Source: Gigaspora rosea
Taxonomy: Eukaryota > Glomeromycota > Glomeromycetes > Diversisporales > Gigasporaceae
Length of the DNA stretch: 64,000 bases
NCBI GenBank assembly: GCA_003550325.1
Contig: QKWP01001196.1
Coordinates: forward strand, 65,264-129,263
Reading direction: 5' to 3'
Positions 1 through 10,218 of this stretch are shown one piece after another (within the stretch, counting starts at the first letter, position 1; every line of letters starts with the position of its first letter). A model generated the notes under the pieces. That model searched no databases, was not told where the DNA came from, and was given only the letters and a program-made list of their open reading frames with translations. The position numbers and the translations under genes were made by a program.

Positions 1-465
1 CTTTTTTTTTTTTTTTTTTTTTCTATTTTTTTTTTTTTTAATATTTTGAATTCTTTCGAAATATTTTAGGACCGGAAAACCAAGCTAGATTAGTAGATCT
101 GTAACCTGGATCATATCAAGAATACATTTGACTAATATTTTTAAAATGTTTCGATAATTGTATTACAAGATCAAATTAGATCTTTGTTTATTTTTTTTTG
201 TTTATATTTTAAATCTTCTATCAATTTTACATTGTTTTTTCAGTTTCCTTTTGTTTTTTTTAGTTTCATTTCATTTTTTTAGTTTCGTTTTGTTTTTCAA
301 TTTTTTTTTATTTATTATTTTTTAATTTTTTTATTTTATTTTTACACTTTACAAAAACACTAATCCTAACTTCTTTGGCACTTTGCAAGAAATCTAACAA
401 CTTTTCAGCACTTTGTACAAGCCTACTCAGTCTTCTGACACTTTGCAAAAATACACAACTAAGTG
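1..465. other. AT-rich low-complexity DNA, no gene seen
   Basis: Long poly-T and T-rich strings. From about 360 a degenerate motif resembling CTTTGGCACTTTGCAAGAA begins to recur. I see no coding signal. Confidence 0.7.
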
Positions 466-890
466 GGCATCCATAAATAATGTTATGTACTCTCTCATAG
501 TAGTGCTTGACCCTCCTCTACTAAATAAAAATTTTTTTCAAAATCCGTATGTTTATATATAAAATTTTACAAAAACTTGAGTATCTTGTGACATAGTGAT
601 CTGATTTGGATAATTTAGATACTATTTGATTCGTCTCAGTGAGATGAATCCAATAATACCAAAATCATATCATTTGGATTACTGATCAAAAGATATTTGC
701 AAAAAACTATTGGTTATATAGTAATTTTATAAAAAAAGATATAACCAATAGTATGTGGCCAATAACTTTTATCCAGTGACCCAAATGAAATGAAATTAGT
801 ACCATTCTATTCCTCTCACTAGGACAAATCAAAAGTACCAAAATTATTAAATTTGGACTACTGGATTATTTTTTAGACTTGACCCACCTA
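466..890 (+). mobile_element. TAA-flanked MITE, partial copy of the 34171-34705 family
   Basis: The left end reads TAA then GTGGGCATCCATAAATAATG. It closely matches the terminus of the element at 34171-34705. The interior shares the motif of a GTCTC/GAGAC palindrome flanked by an ATTTGGA(C/T)TACTGGAT string. The right terminal inverted repeat is not recognisable, so this copy looks truncated or diverged. A 3-bp TAA duplication with a GGGGCATCC terminus would suit a PIF/Harbinger-type element; that is an inference. Confidence 0.6.
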
Positions 891-1009
891 TTTAAAGAAA
901 AAAACATAGATGCTCCCTAATTTCTAGCAATTTCTAAATTTTCAAAAACACAAGTTTTTACAAGTTTTGCAAGGTTTCGCTTTATTTATATTTTCATTTC
1001 ATGTTTTTT

Positions 1010-1542
1010 GTTTTTGTTTTTTTGTTTTATTTTATTAATTTATTTTACTCAAGCACTTTGCAAAAACCTTTAACAATTTCTAAATTGCAAGAACATAAAC
1101 TTTTATTTTAGAAAAATAGAAATTTGGAGCTTTGTTTATTTTTTATTTAGCTTGCTTACATTTTTGTTTTTTGTTTGTTTTCTTTTTTTTTACTTATTTT
1201 TTTAATTTTATTTTATTTTATTTATTTCTTACTTCTTTCAAAACTTTGCAAGAAAACAACCTGATTTTTCTATGAACATCAATTCCAACTTCTTTAGCAT
1301 TTTGCAAGAAGTGAGCAAAATATAAGCGAATATAATAGTTTATTTTTTCATTTTTGTTTTTTTTCATTATTTTTTTCAGGTTTATTTTTTGTTTTTTGTT
1401 TGTTTTTTTTTACTTATTTTATTAATTTTATTTATTTTACTTATTCCTTACTTCTTTCAGAACTTTGCAAGAAAATGGCCTAACTTTTCTGGCACTTTAC
1501 AAGAACACCAATTCTAACTTCTCTGGCACTTTGCAAAAAGTA
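1010..1542. repeat. Degenerate tandem duplication, period about 219 bp
   Basis: The block ACTTCTTTCA(A/G)AACTTTGCAA occurs at 1231 and again at 1450. T-rich DNA and CTTTAGCATTTTGCAAG-like strings follow each copy in the same order. The period read from these anchors is 219 bp. No gene is seen. Confidence 0.65.
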
Positions 1543-1612
1543 GCAAATATGAGTAAATATAAGCAAATATAAGCAAATATAAGCAAATATAAGCAAATAT
1601 AAGCAAATATAA
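1543..1612 (+). repeat. Microsatellite, 10-bp unit AAATATAAGC
   Basis: About six nearly perfect consecutive copies of AAATATAAGC. The first copy carries a G substitution. Confidence 0.9.
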
Positions 1613-1699
1613 TACTAAAAAAAGTAGTCTCTACTCTAACTAAACTCAAATTATCATATGTAGACGAAAAACTATTACTAGAAAAAATGGCCTCTAATC

Positions 1700-2302
1700 T
1701 AAAAAAAAACTGTAGAGATAGGTGTGTAAAAGAAACTATAGCTATAAGAACATTCTAGAATGAAATTTCGTTTCAAGGTTTTCTCAAACACGTGTCTGTT
1801 TGTTGTTTATTCCAAAAGGCCAAAATCTACTTGTGACTTCATTCCAATATGGTAGCCGTATTTTCAAATTGAGTGAGATAAACATTGTCGATCTTTTGCC
1901 GTGGGTAAGCCAGAATGCCCACTTTGTCAAAATTTCAAAAAAGACCAAAGGGACGAGAAAAGTTCCAAGAGGTCCAACTTGTTTCGTGGATTTAAAACCA
2001 TGTAAGTTTTGTAGTCTACAGAAAAATATACAGCTTTTATAAAGTTCAAAACCGTTTGAGCTTGATGACAAAGACTTCCGGTTACTTAGTAACCAACTAC
2101 TATTCGATAGTTTTTGTGTTTACTCCAGGGAGACCTAACCCAAGACTTCTTTTTCAGCTCTTTTTCAGTTGCCCCGAGTAGAACTCTTGTTTCCAAATAC
2201 TCCAAAAGAAGTTTTGTAGTAAGAGGTTGCATATTATCTATAAATTTTTACAGTTCGGTTGTTGTAGAAAAGTTGGTCCAGATGATCGTCAGAAAGAGTT
2301 GC
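1700..2302 (-). mobile_element. LE family retroelement copy a (3' end lost)
   Basis: Read on minus, the 5' end at 2302 begins GCAACTCTTTCTGACGATCA, the 5' signature also found at LINE-2 and at the LE copies at 40660-41933 and 43248-44365. The body shares TCATTCTAGAATGTTCT and other blocks with LE copy d. A 95-residue minus reading frame (1784-2071) ends with residues (F-INNKQ, VTS) that reappear in the broken frames of copies c and d, so it may be a relic of an ancestral product. No A-tail or target duplication is visible at the low-coordinate end. Confidence 0.6.
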
Positions 2303-2932
2303 TTATTATTATTCAAAATTATTATTATGTATTTTAATATAATTAAATTTTATTAGAATTATAGTAATTTTATTACAAATTACTATAAAAATTTTGTGAC
2401 TATTATATATAGAATTAAGTTTGTATAAAAATTATTGTAGTTTCTATGTAATTAAGATTAATTACAGAAGTTGAATTTAAATTGTGATTTCTATTATAAA
2501 AAATTTTATTATAGAACTTTGTATAAATATTTATTTGCTAATCCAATTCTTTTTGAATTATTTATTCAATTAATTATAAAAAATTTTTTTTAAAAAAAAT
2601 TCAGGTAGTTGAAATAAAAATTTTATTTATATTATGTAAAACAAGCAAATTTTTTTTTTATAACCAATTTACAGAATTAATTTAAAAACTTTTTATTAAA
2701 TTTATTGAATAGTTATTAAGAAAATTTGAAAAAAAAATTTACTTCTGTTTTTAAAAATTATAGTATTCAAGTATATGAAATTCATAAAATTTGTACATAT
2801 CCATAAACTTTTGTATATTATGAGGACCCCAGACATCTCTTATATAGATCATAACTGGATTTTGACCAATTTTGACTAATTTGCTAAAAATAACAAACCA
2901 TATTTGTTTAAATAACTTCTGATCCAGTGATT
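2303..2932. other. AT-rich intergenic DNA, nothing recognised
   Basis: Mostly A/T runs. No reading frame or RNA gene can be supported. Confidence 0.6.
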
Positions 2933-2949
2933 AGAATTGAATGAACAGA

Positions 2950-3020
2950 GTGTAGTGACTTAGAAAAGTTGATAAGTTGTCACCTCCCAAGTGGCAGGTC
3001 TAGGGTTCAAATCCCACTAA
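2950..3020 (+). promoter_or_regulatory. tRNA-like head with pol III B box
   Basis: GGTTCAAATCC at 3004-3014 matches the B box consensus GGTTCRANTCC. The upstream string TAGTGACTTAGAAAAGTTG is a weak A-box match. The same layout recurs in SINE copy 2 (B box 42043-42053). No cloverleaf was verified, so this is called tRNA-derived rather than a tRNA gene. Confidence 0.6.
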
Positions 3021-3754
3021 TAACGCTTTGAAAAAATAGACCTGTGTTCCGGTAACTGTTTCCTGTTGATCAGTTGGGTACATTACCTGTAGTTCTTGGT
3101 TACTATCTCGAATAGAAGCTTTCAGGTGAAGTTATGTCTTGTGACACAGACAAATCCAAGGAACTAAGGAAACAGAAACCCATTTGGCAAGACCTGAGTA
3201 AGGAGGTAGCAAAGATCTTTGACGGTGCTACCAAAACTGGAATATTAGACTGGAGCCGAAGTACCAGACATCGACCTCAGGAACAAGGTCTACTAACCTG
3301 GCCCTGGATCAGGTACCGGAGGAAAATGACCTATGTTATAGAAGTAGGTACCAGTGAGAGAAAAACCATAATGGCACCTAATGCCAGGTAGATTAACCCT
3401 TTCGGGCCAACTGGATTGGAAGTCTGAGAAAACCGGTAAAGGACCAGTAGGAAAGTGATGGTAGGTACCGGGGTTGGAGCGAACCTTACAAGGGCAGAAG
3501 TAGATATTGGTAAGAGGACAGGTAACCCTGTCTTGCAAGTGTTGGCCTCGGTCATAGCGATAAGTACTGAAGTGTAGGTGAATATCTGATATAGGACAGG
3601 TACCGCTCTACAAAGTCTCCTGTCGACGATAACAGGACCAGGAATACCCGGCTGGGCCCTAAGGCAATGGATAAGTATCCGGAACTTGCTAACTGACTTA
3701 TGTAACGGGCCTGTTCTGGTGATACAAGATGGGTTGGCAGGCAGAACATGGATT

Positions 3755-4010
3755 AGAGGGTTTAAATAGGCAATTCCTGTAGTTGGGTTGCAGGTATGGC
3801 AGCTAGTGTGGAACCCTTGGGCGGACAACTTAAATTAGACACCAAAAATGTACACGTGGCTAGATGTACCTCGTTTAGGATCAGAGGGTTTAAATAGACA
3901 ATTCCCGTAGTTGGGTTGCAGGTATGGCAGCTAGTGTGGAACCCTTGGGCGGACCACTTAAATTAGACACCAAAAGTGTATGTGTGGCTAGATGTATCCT
4001 TGTCAATGTA
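3755..4010 (+). repeat. 128-bp tandem duplication inside SINE copy 1
   Basis: AGAGGGTTTAAATAG and the following roughly 125 bases occur at 3755 and again at 3883, with only a few differences. Copies 2 and 3 of the family contain a single unit, so the duplication is private to this copy. Confidence 0.85.
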
Positions 4011-4120
4011 ACAAATGCTGATATTTCCCCTAGAGGATACCGACAGCCCTAATATCTTGAATAAAATTCCTAAGTCCCAAAACGGGCACTTTAATTAAAA
4101 AAAAAAAGAATTGAATAAAC

Positions 4121-5367
4121 TTTTTTTTTTGTTAGATGCGCCTTACTGAAAGCTTCATTTTAAAAAAAAAATCATTCAAATTGGACCACTGGATGCCAAG
4201 ATAATTGCCCAAAACTGTTTTTTTTGCTTTTCAAATTTCAAAGGTTTTTGCTAAAAAAATAAAATATGACCTCTGTATTAGATGTCCAGGGTCCTATATT
4301 ATGTATATTGGTAGTTGTTATATATAAGGATCTGAAAACTAGCTTTTGCTAGGTTCATTAATTTTTACTAGTTTTGCCAGTTTTATTAGTTTAACCATTT
4401 TACTACTATAGAATTGCTAAAATTAAAATTAGGTTTTAACTTTCACTAGAGTAAAACTTCTAGATTTGCCTAACAACTATAGTTTGGATCAGACTTTTAA
4501 AAACTAGTTCAGAAACCAGTTATTTTTGATATATCAAACCATAAACAAATTGAATTAAAATTGGCACTTTCTGTTTAGAATTATTAAAATTATAAAATTA
4601 TATAATCCAATTGATAAGTTTTTAAACAATAGTTTACTTTTTATACCAAATAGAAGTTTCAAATTATTAAACCTCTAGGGCATGACCTAGTTAATTAGTT
4701 CAGGACCAGGCTTTAGGAACTGAACCAGGACCGGACCAGACAACCTGCTTAAATCCAATTTAAAATATGTTAATATACAGTATAATATTAAATCAATATG
4801 TGCGTTTCAAAAGATTTGATTGGTTATATTTATCTAAAATCAGTCATGCCATAAACAACTATAAACAATGAAATAATGCACATCAAAAATGTTTTAACAA
4901 ATTATATAGTGCTAGAAGTCTATAATTGATATAATCACTATCTAAACTTTAAAGTGTTGATTTTTATAAAAACAAAATTTTAAAATTTTAAAATTTACCA
5001 AATAGCTTTTAAAAATATTGTCTAAAAAGTTGATGCATTTTAAAGTTACATTATTTTTATTGCCGAGTATAGGCTTCCGGCACCATATATTTAATCTAAT
5101 GTTTTTGTTATATATGGATGATATGATTTCTATTTATTTAAATGTATCTTTTTTAAAAGCAAAATTTCTGAATCACTAATTATTTTGACATTTACACGCA
5201 CTCTTTATATAGCTCACCATTCACTTATACCGAATCATTGCAAATAATTAATTAATTGATGGCGCAGCCACGATTAAGTTTTTTATAATAATTTTAAATG
5301 ATTGTAAAATATATAAATTATATATATTTTTTAATAAACATTGTTTATTTTTTTAAAAAAAAAATTG
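4121..5367. other. AT-rich intergenic DNA with CTAGTT-type low-complexity strings
   Basis: Between 4330 and 4740 there are many CTAGTTT/AACTAG and AACCAGGACC-like strings typical of degenerate inverted-repeat DNA. No ends or coding frames could be defined. Confidence 0.5.
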
Positions 5368-5566
5368 GAACGAACGTAGCAAGATAGTTAGAACAAACAT
5401 AGTTCGATAGTTAGAACAAACGTCGCAAGATAGTTAGAGCCAACGTAGCACAATAGTTAGAACACGATAGTAGAAAAATAGTTAGGACGAACATAGCACG
5501 ATAGTTAGAAAGAACGTAGCATGATAATTAGAATAAACGTAGCACGATAGTTAGGATGAATGTAGC
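5368..5566 (+). repeat. 23-bp minisatellite
   Basis: About 8.5 tandem units of consensus GAACRAACGTAGCACGATAG plus TTA. One unit (near 5460) carries an indel. It lies about 280 bp downstream of the 3' end of the minus-strand LRR gene. Confidence 0.9.
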
Positions 5567-5843
5567 GTATTGGTGATATCTGTCAATTTATGAACTTTTG
5601 AATAAACATCGTAACACATGAAAAAAATAACAAGAAATAATTTCATTATCATATGAGTTCGCCGGATAGTTAGTATTTATTAATATTTATTAAGCATTAG
5701 AATATCTAAAATATGTTTAACAATTTATATTTAATATATTATAAAATTTATTTATTAATAATTTATTATATTTGTTATATAATATACCGATACCGTATTT
5801 ATAATATAAATATTTACAAATTTTTATAAAAGGAAAAAAAAAA

Positions 5844-7310
5844 TTATCGAAATTGATACGGAAACATTTTTCGCAACTCATTTTCCACCTCTAATCCCAT
5901 TTTGTTTCCTTTACTAAATGTCAATGTGGTTAAGGTGGTATTTTCGCGAAGTGCATTTACCAAATTTGAACCACCTGCAGGACCAATTTCATTACACGAA
6001 ATATTTAAATAGGTCAACGTGGTATTTGTATAAAGTGCTTTTGCTATTTTCTTGATCCCATCAGACTGAAGTTTATTTAAATTAAGCCTCAGAAAGACTA
6101 GGCCAGTGTTCGTGAGAAGTGCTTCTCCTAAAGCATCTCCTGCTTTGAAATCAAGCTGGTTAACGGAAAGGTCCAAGGACTTTAAAGTTGAATTTGAAGA
6201 CAATGCGTCTGCCAATTTTCTTACGTCATCTCTGGTCATTCCGATTGATTCGATGTTAAGTTCTAATAAGGTCTTGTTTACATAAAGTGCATCCGTTAGG
6301 GACCCCGCCACTTTATTGAAGTCCAAGTATAACGAAATCAGTGTAGTGTTCTTGCAAAGAGCATTGGCAAATGCCCTTCCACCTTCAACGGCGATTCGGT
6401 TTTGACTAAGATCTAAAACAGTCAGAGTAGTGTTTACGCAGAGTGCATCTGCTAATTCTTTTCCTCCTTCGTCGCTAATATCGTTTTCTCTGATTGATAA
6501 ATGTTTTAAGTATTTGCAAACTTTAAGTGCATCTGCTAACGCCTTTACACCATCAAGATTAATGCCGATTTTATCTAAAACAATATCTCTTAATATAAAG
6601 TTAGTCTTAATGCCGTTACAAAGTCCTCCAACCGGTATTGATTTATTATCCGTAAGGTCCAAGTAAGTGATTTTTCCCTTGCCAAGGGCCGTGGCAAGGG
6701 ATTTCGCAAGTACATTTAGTTCATCACCTCTTGCTGCGTCGCGAAGTTTTAACGATGTGAGGGTCTTATTTTCGCTGATGGCGGCTGCAAGCGCTTGGAT
6801 TTCGTTTTTATTTAAAAAGTTACTGCAAAATTGGAGGTCCTCGATAACGGTGTTACCACCAAGTTTATTAATGAGCGGCACAAGGTTGAAATTAGTTTCA
6901 TTAAAACATAATTTCTTTAATTTTTTACTTGTTCGTATAAACATCGCAAGTAAAGCGATTTTGATCAAGGTCTTCTTTCCGGCGGAAGCTTCGGGTCCGC
7001 ACCAATTTTGGATTCCTGCATCCAAGTGGTCGAGGTGGTCTGTAAAATATGTGTAACTCCAAAACGGTTTTGGCGAAGTTGGGAGTTCAATGTTATAAGA
7101 AATTAGCAGGTCTCGTTCCTTTTCATTTAATAAAAGTAGGCACGTTTCGATAATTCTTCGATCATGTAGCTGATCAGACATGTGTTTCCATATAATTGCA
7201 ATCGAAACGGCGCACCATGAACGGTCAACCAAGAGGCACGAGTTTAGGATGAAATCCTTCGTGAGAAACCTTAAAATTTTGAACATGACATCGTCAACTA
7301 AGGCTATCAT
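5844..7310 (-). CDS. F-box-like / leucine-rich repeat (RNI-like) protein
   Basis: A single uninterrupted frame of 488 residues. Residues about 3-45 look like a divergent F-box: hydrophobic-Leu pattern, then CLLVDRSWCAV and IIWKHM, the usual 'VNRxWCxxxxxxLW' style of fungal F-box proteins. From about residue 130 to the end there are about 11 RNI-type repeats of some 28 residues with LxxLxLxxNxI cores and GGxxLAxAL helices. F-box/LRR proteins normally bring substrates to SCF ubiquitin ligases. That role is inferred from the family; no substrate can be named. The ATG at 7310 follows an A-rich leader and begins the F-box directly. It is a paralogue of the gene at 57398-58897. An N-terminal domain too degenerate to bind Skp1 is possible. 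Confidence 0.85.
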   Translation of the reverse strand: MIALVDDVMFKILRFLTKDFILNSCLLVDRSWCAVSIAIIWKHMSDQLHDRRIIETCLLLLNEKERDLLISYNIELPTSPKPFWSYTYFTDHLDHLDAGIQNWCGPEASAGKKTLIKIALLAMFIRTSKKLKKLCFNETNFNLVPLINKLGGNTVIEDLQFCSNFLNKNEIQALAAAISENKTLTSLKLRDAARGDELNVLAKSLATALGKGKITYLDLTDNKSIPVGGLCNGIKTNFILRDIVLDKIGINLDGVKALADALKVCKYLKHLSIRENDISDEGGKELADALCVNTTLTVLDLSQNRIAVEGGRAFANALCKNTTLISLYLDFNKVAGSLTDALYVNKTLLELNIESIGMTRDDVRKLADALSSNSTLKSLDLSVNQLDFKAGDALGEALLTNTGLVFLRLNLNKLQSDGIKKIAKALYTNTTLTYLNISCNEIGPAGGSNLVNALRENTTLTTLTFSKGNKMGLEVENELRKMFPYQFR

Positions 7311-7718
7311 ATTTTTTTTTTTTTAACGATTAAAAGAGAAATAAAATGTTTTTAGAAGATTTTAATTTTTTTAAAAGATTAAATGTTTTTAGAAGATTAA
7401 ATTTTTTTGAGTTTATCGTAAAAAACACTACGCCAGACATTGTCATTTTATAGAATTTCGATGGTCAATCAAATTTCAAATTGAGAAAAAAGTGCTGCGG
7501 GTCAAATCTATAGCATCTATAGCATATAAAGAAGATTGTATTATTCCAGTTATCCGAATATACATATAGATAATATAATGTAAACCAACTTCTTCACTAC
7601 GTATTAAACTGCCAAAATTCCCAAATTAGCAGTATACGTACTAAAAATTCATTATTTCAGTATTACAAAAATAAGTAAGGCCTCTTCATTTTGAATAACT
7701 CGCCAACAAAGAAATTAT
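7311..7718. other. 5' flank of the LRR gene
   Basis: A-rich leader next to the ATG, then AT-rich DNA. No clear promoter element was recognised. Confidence 0.5.
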
Positions 7719-8146
7719 TACCGTCCAAGCGCGAAATAACGCCCACCTGCGCGTTATTTCGAGTACGCCCATGTGCGTTATTTCGAAATAAAGGTGATTT
7801 TTTAAATTATAACCCCTTAATTATAATAATATTATAATATTTGAAAATTGCTTCGAAACTAGGTTTGATACCAAGTAAACCTATTTTTGCGTTCTAATAA
7901 AGTTGTTCTTCACATTGAGACGATTGTTAGAGCTCGAAAATAGGTTTACTTAGTATCAAACTAAATTCCGGCACATTTTTCAAGTATTAATTTTTTTTTA
8001 TTTTTTTACACAAAGAGTATATTAAAGTGCGCGTTAATTCGGGACGCTCATTGGCGTTAATTTGAGACTGCATATCTGATATGCTATTTTGGGGGTTTCG
8101 ATTTTCAAAATAACGCCCATGAGCGTTATTTCGCGCTTATACGGTA
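7719..8146. mobile_element. TA-flanked MITE with GCGCGTTATT palindromes (T1 family, copy 1)
   Basis: TA at 7719-7720 and 8145-8146 bracket inverted ends. The left reads CCGTCCAAGCGCGAAATAAC and the complement of the right reads CCGTATAAGCGCGAAATAAC. Subterminal palindromes of the form AATAACGCYCA...TGCGCGTTATT occur at both ends. A second copy is at 56574-56820. A TA duplication suggests Tc1/mariner-type mobilisation (inference). Confidence 0.75.
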
Positions 8147-8659
8147 AATACTGGAACCGCCGAATTCCCACATGTTAGACTTCTTCACTTTAGATAAGTT
8201 ACCAACCAAATAAATATTAAGCACGAGGCAAAATTTTCAAGTCATAAGCTTTTAGACAAAAGAAAAAGGAAGTTGAAAAAAAAGAAAAAGAAAATCGACT
8301 TTACCGTAACTGATATTATAGACAAAAGAAAAAGGAAGTTGAAAAAAAAAATACAAAGAAAATCGAATTTACCGTAGCTGATTACTAGGGTGATTCAAAG
8401 TTAACTTATTTCAAAAAGAAATAGGGGTTTAAAACGTCCTATTTCTATTTTGTAATTTTGAAATCAGATAATGAAATAGGTGATATTCGGAGATGAAATG
8501 AGTAGTCTTTTTTTTGTTTTGATAAAATATTGTTATTGTATGATGTAATCATAATATTAAAGAATTACAAGCCATCAAAATCATCGCTTAAATTTTTTTT
8601 AAATTCTTAAATAATATTGCAATATTTATTTTCGAATTATTAATATTTCATAAAATAAT

Positions 8660-9293
8660 ATGCCTCCTAAAAGAACTTTCAAACAAACTACTAAAGAGCA
8701 AAAACTTGCTATGGTTATGTTTATAGAAAATTCTGAAAATCGAGACATTATTGATGGAAGAGCAGCAATTGGTGCACCTGTAAGCGGCAAGCCTTTAACA
8801 AAAAATGCAGGCTTTGCACAAATGGCTTTATTTGTGAATAAACGCTGCAAGAATAGTGATTGGAATGCTAAAATAGCAAGTGGTCGATGGGCAACTTATA
8901 AAAAAAACATATATGGAAACTCGTAGGTTAACTGAAAAATCTGGTTGGGGTTTAACCGAAGAAGATAATGCAAAAGGCATTAATACAATTGATGCCCAAA
9001 TTAGAAGAGTTGTGCCAATGTTATAGTAGAATTGATTTGATATATGGTAAGAGGCAAAAATGTAAACTTTTGGTTTAACTTTTTTCCCCATTACGCTTTT
9101 GTTTAGATAGTGAAGATGAGTTAAATGGTAATTTAATTTTTTAAATTTATAAAAAAAAAAATTATTAATTAAATATATAAAATTTAATTAAGGTCAAGAT
9201 GAAACTGAATTAGAAAATAATATCCAAAATCAATATGAAACTGAATTAGAACAACATCAAAATGAAGCTGAATTATACAATGGTATATTGTTA
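8660..9293 (+). pseudogene. Myb/SANT-like DNA-binding protein relic of the Harbinger-like element
   Basis: The open part, 8660-8926, starts MPPKRTFKQTTKEQK. After a slip in an A run near 8900 the frame resumes with KKTYMETRRLTEKSGWGLTE. The pattern RWxxYKKxYxxxxxLxxxSGxGW resembles the Myb/SANT-like (trihelix type) domain. A second slip near 9020 leads into YSRIDLIYGKRQ. A probable intron (GTAATT near 9127 to AG near 9192) is followed by acidic, Gln/Glu-rich repeats (ETELE, ENN). In Harbinger elements the Myb-like protein partners the transposase. Two frameshifts mark it as broken. Confidence 0.55.
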
Positions 9294-9384
9294 TTACTTT
9301 TATTTGGTTTTAATATAATTAGTATTTAAATTAATATTGAAATTTAATATAAAAGATTATAGACGAAGTGATAAAACATCATTA

Positions 9385-9768
9385 TCATTCATTTCGATTT
9401 AAAAAAACTGGATTATTATGTATAAGATTCTCTATATGCCAGAATGTTCCTTTATTAACTCTTGTTATTTGTTTAAAATTGAAATCATTGTATTTAAACA
9501 AAAGAACTTGAGAGAAATCATAAGACTTGATAGTTTTTTCACGTACAGTAAGATACCGATCTAATTCGATTGTTTGCAATAGTTCCAACAACTCATTAAT
9601 TTCTTTTTCGAGAATATCAATTGAATTTTTATGAGTACTATTCGAATATTCTATTAATACTTCTGAAATATTATTTATGTCTTTAATATGTAATTGTCGA
9701 TCAGATATATGAGGCATTTTTAAAATATATATGTGAAAGATATAAATAATGTTCGAAAGAAAATTCAC
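9385..9768 (-). pseudogene. N-terminal fragment of a Harbinger-like transposase
   Basis: A 127-codon frame. The likely start is the internal Met at codon 18 (9715-9717), because that is where MPHISDRQLH begins. The last third (FKQITRVNKGTFWHIENLIH, then NPVF) resembles the stretch that precedes the DDE domain in DDE_Tnp_4-type transposases. The frame stops before any catalytic residue. A short match to its 5' part lies at 37290-37400, fused to the Myb-like start. Confidence 0.5.
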
Positions 9769-9965
9769 GATCGTAAAAAGTATTATTATAATTATTAATA
9801 TAAATAAGCTTACAAATCAAAATAAATAAAATTTACGGATCACTGATTTCAAAATAATTACGTCACTAATTTAATTCGAAATCGGAAACCATGAACATTA
9901 GGTTTGAATCACCCTACTATTCCTATTTCTACAAAGGAATATAATTTGACAATGAGTAATCTATT

Positions 9966-10218
9966 GTATTCAATAAGTGTTCTATTTGATTCAATAAGTG
10001 TTCTATTTGATTCAATAAGTGTTCTATTGATTCAATAATTAATTTATTTGATCCTTTATTTGATTCATTAAGGATTTATATGCGTTATTCAAGAATTAAT
10101 GATTAGATTTTGATTTCGAATATTTGATTCATTAAGTAATATATCATACAGTATAAATGCTATGAATAAATATGCGTTATTCAAGAATTAATGATTAGAT
10201 TTTAATTTCGAATAAAAT
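9966..10218. repeat. Short tandem and near-tandem repeats
   Basis: ATTCAATAAGTGTTCTATTTG repeats about three times at 9966-10035. A block starting ATATGCGTTATTCAAGAATT occurs near 10079 and again near 10167. Confidence 0.8.

Larger units (their letters stand above)
2933..4120 (+). mobile_element. Giant tRNA-headed SINE-like element, copy 1, with target duplication
   Basis: The element body is 2947-4106 (1160 bp). It is flanked by AGAATTGAATGAAC (2933-2946) and AGAATTGAATAAAC (4107-4120), a 14-bp target duplication with one mismatch. The head carries a pol III B-box-like string (3004-3014) and a weak A box. The 3' end reads GAATAAAATTCC, then CCC-AAAAC-GGG (4076-4086), then an A-rich tail. 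Other copies are at 14826-15878, 41978-43030 and 55226-55365. No conserved protein is evident, so it should rely on LINE machinery. A length of about 1.1 kb is unusual for a SINE. Confidence 0.8.
8384..9918. mobile_element. PIF/Harbinger-like DNA transposon remnant with two genes
   Basis: The element 8387-9915 (1529 bp) starts AGGGTGATTCAAA and ends with its inverted complement. It is flanked by ACT at 8384-8386 and 9916-9918. It holds a plus-strand Myb/SANT-like reading frame and a convergent minus-strand transposase N-terminus. Autonomous PIF/Harbinger elements encode a DDE transposase plus a Myb-like DNA-binding partner and make 3-bp duplications, which fits. The catalytic domain is missing. 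Confidence 0.65.

Noticed and set aside
3001..3020. Genuine tRNA gene
   Set aside because: Only the B box is good. The acceptor stem and anticodon arm could not be paired, and the sequence heads a 1.1-kb repeat.
3331..3828. 165-residue minus frame inside SINE copy 1
   Set aside because: Not kept in copies 2 and 3, which are frameshifted relative to it. No domain recognised. Best seen as chance in a GC-richer repeat.
5368..5566. CRISPR array
   Set aside because: Units are contiguous with no unique spacers, and the genome is eukaryotic.
6430..7056. Plus-strand frames opposite the first LRR gene
   Set aside because: Antisense shadows of repeat-rich coding DNA.
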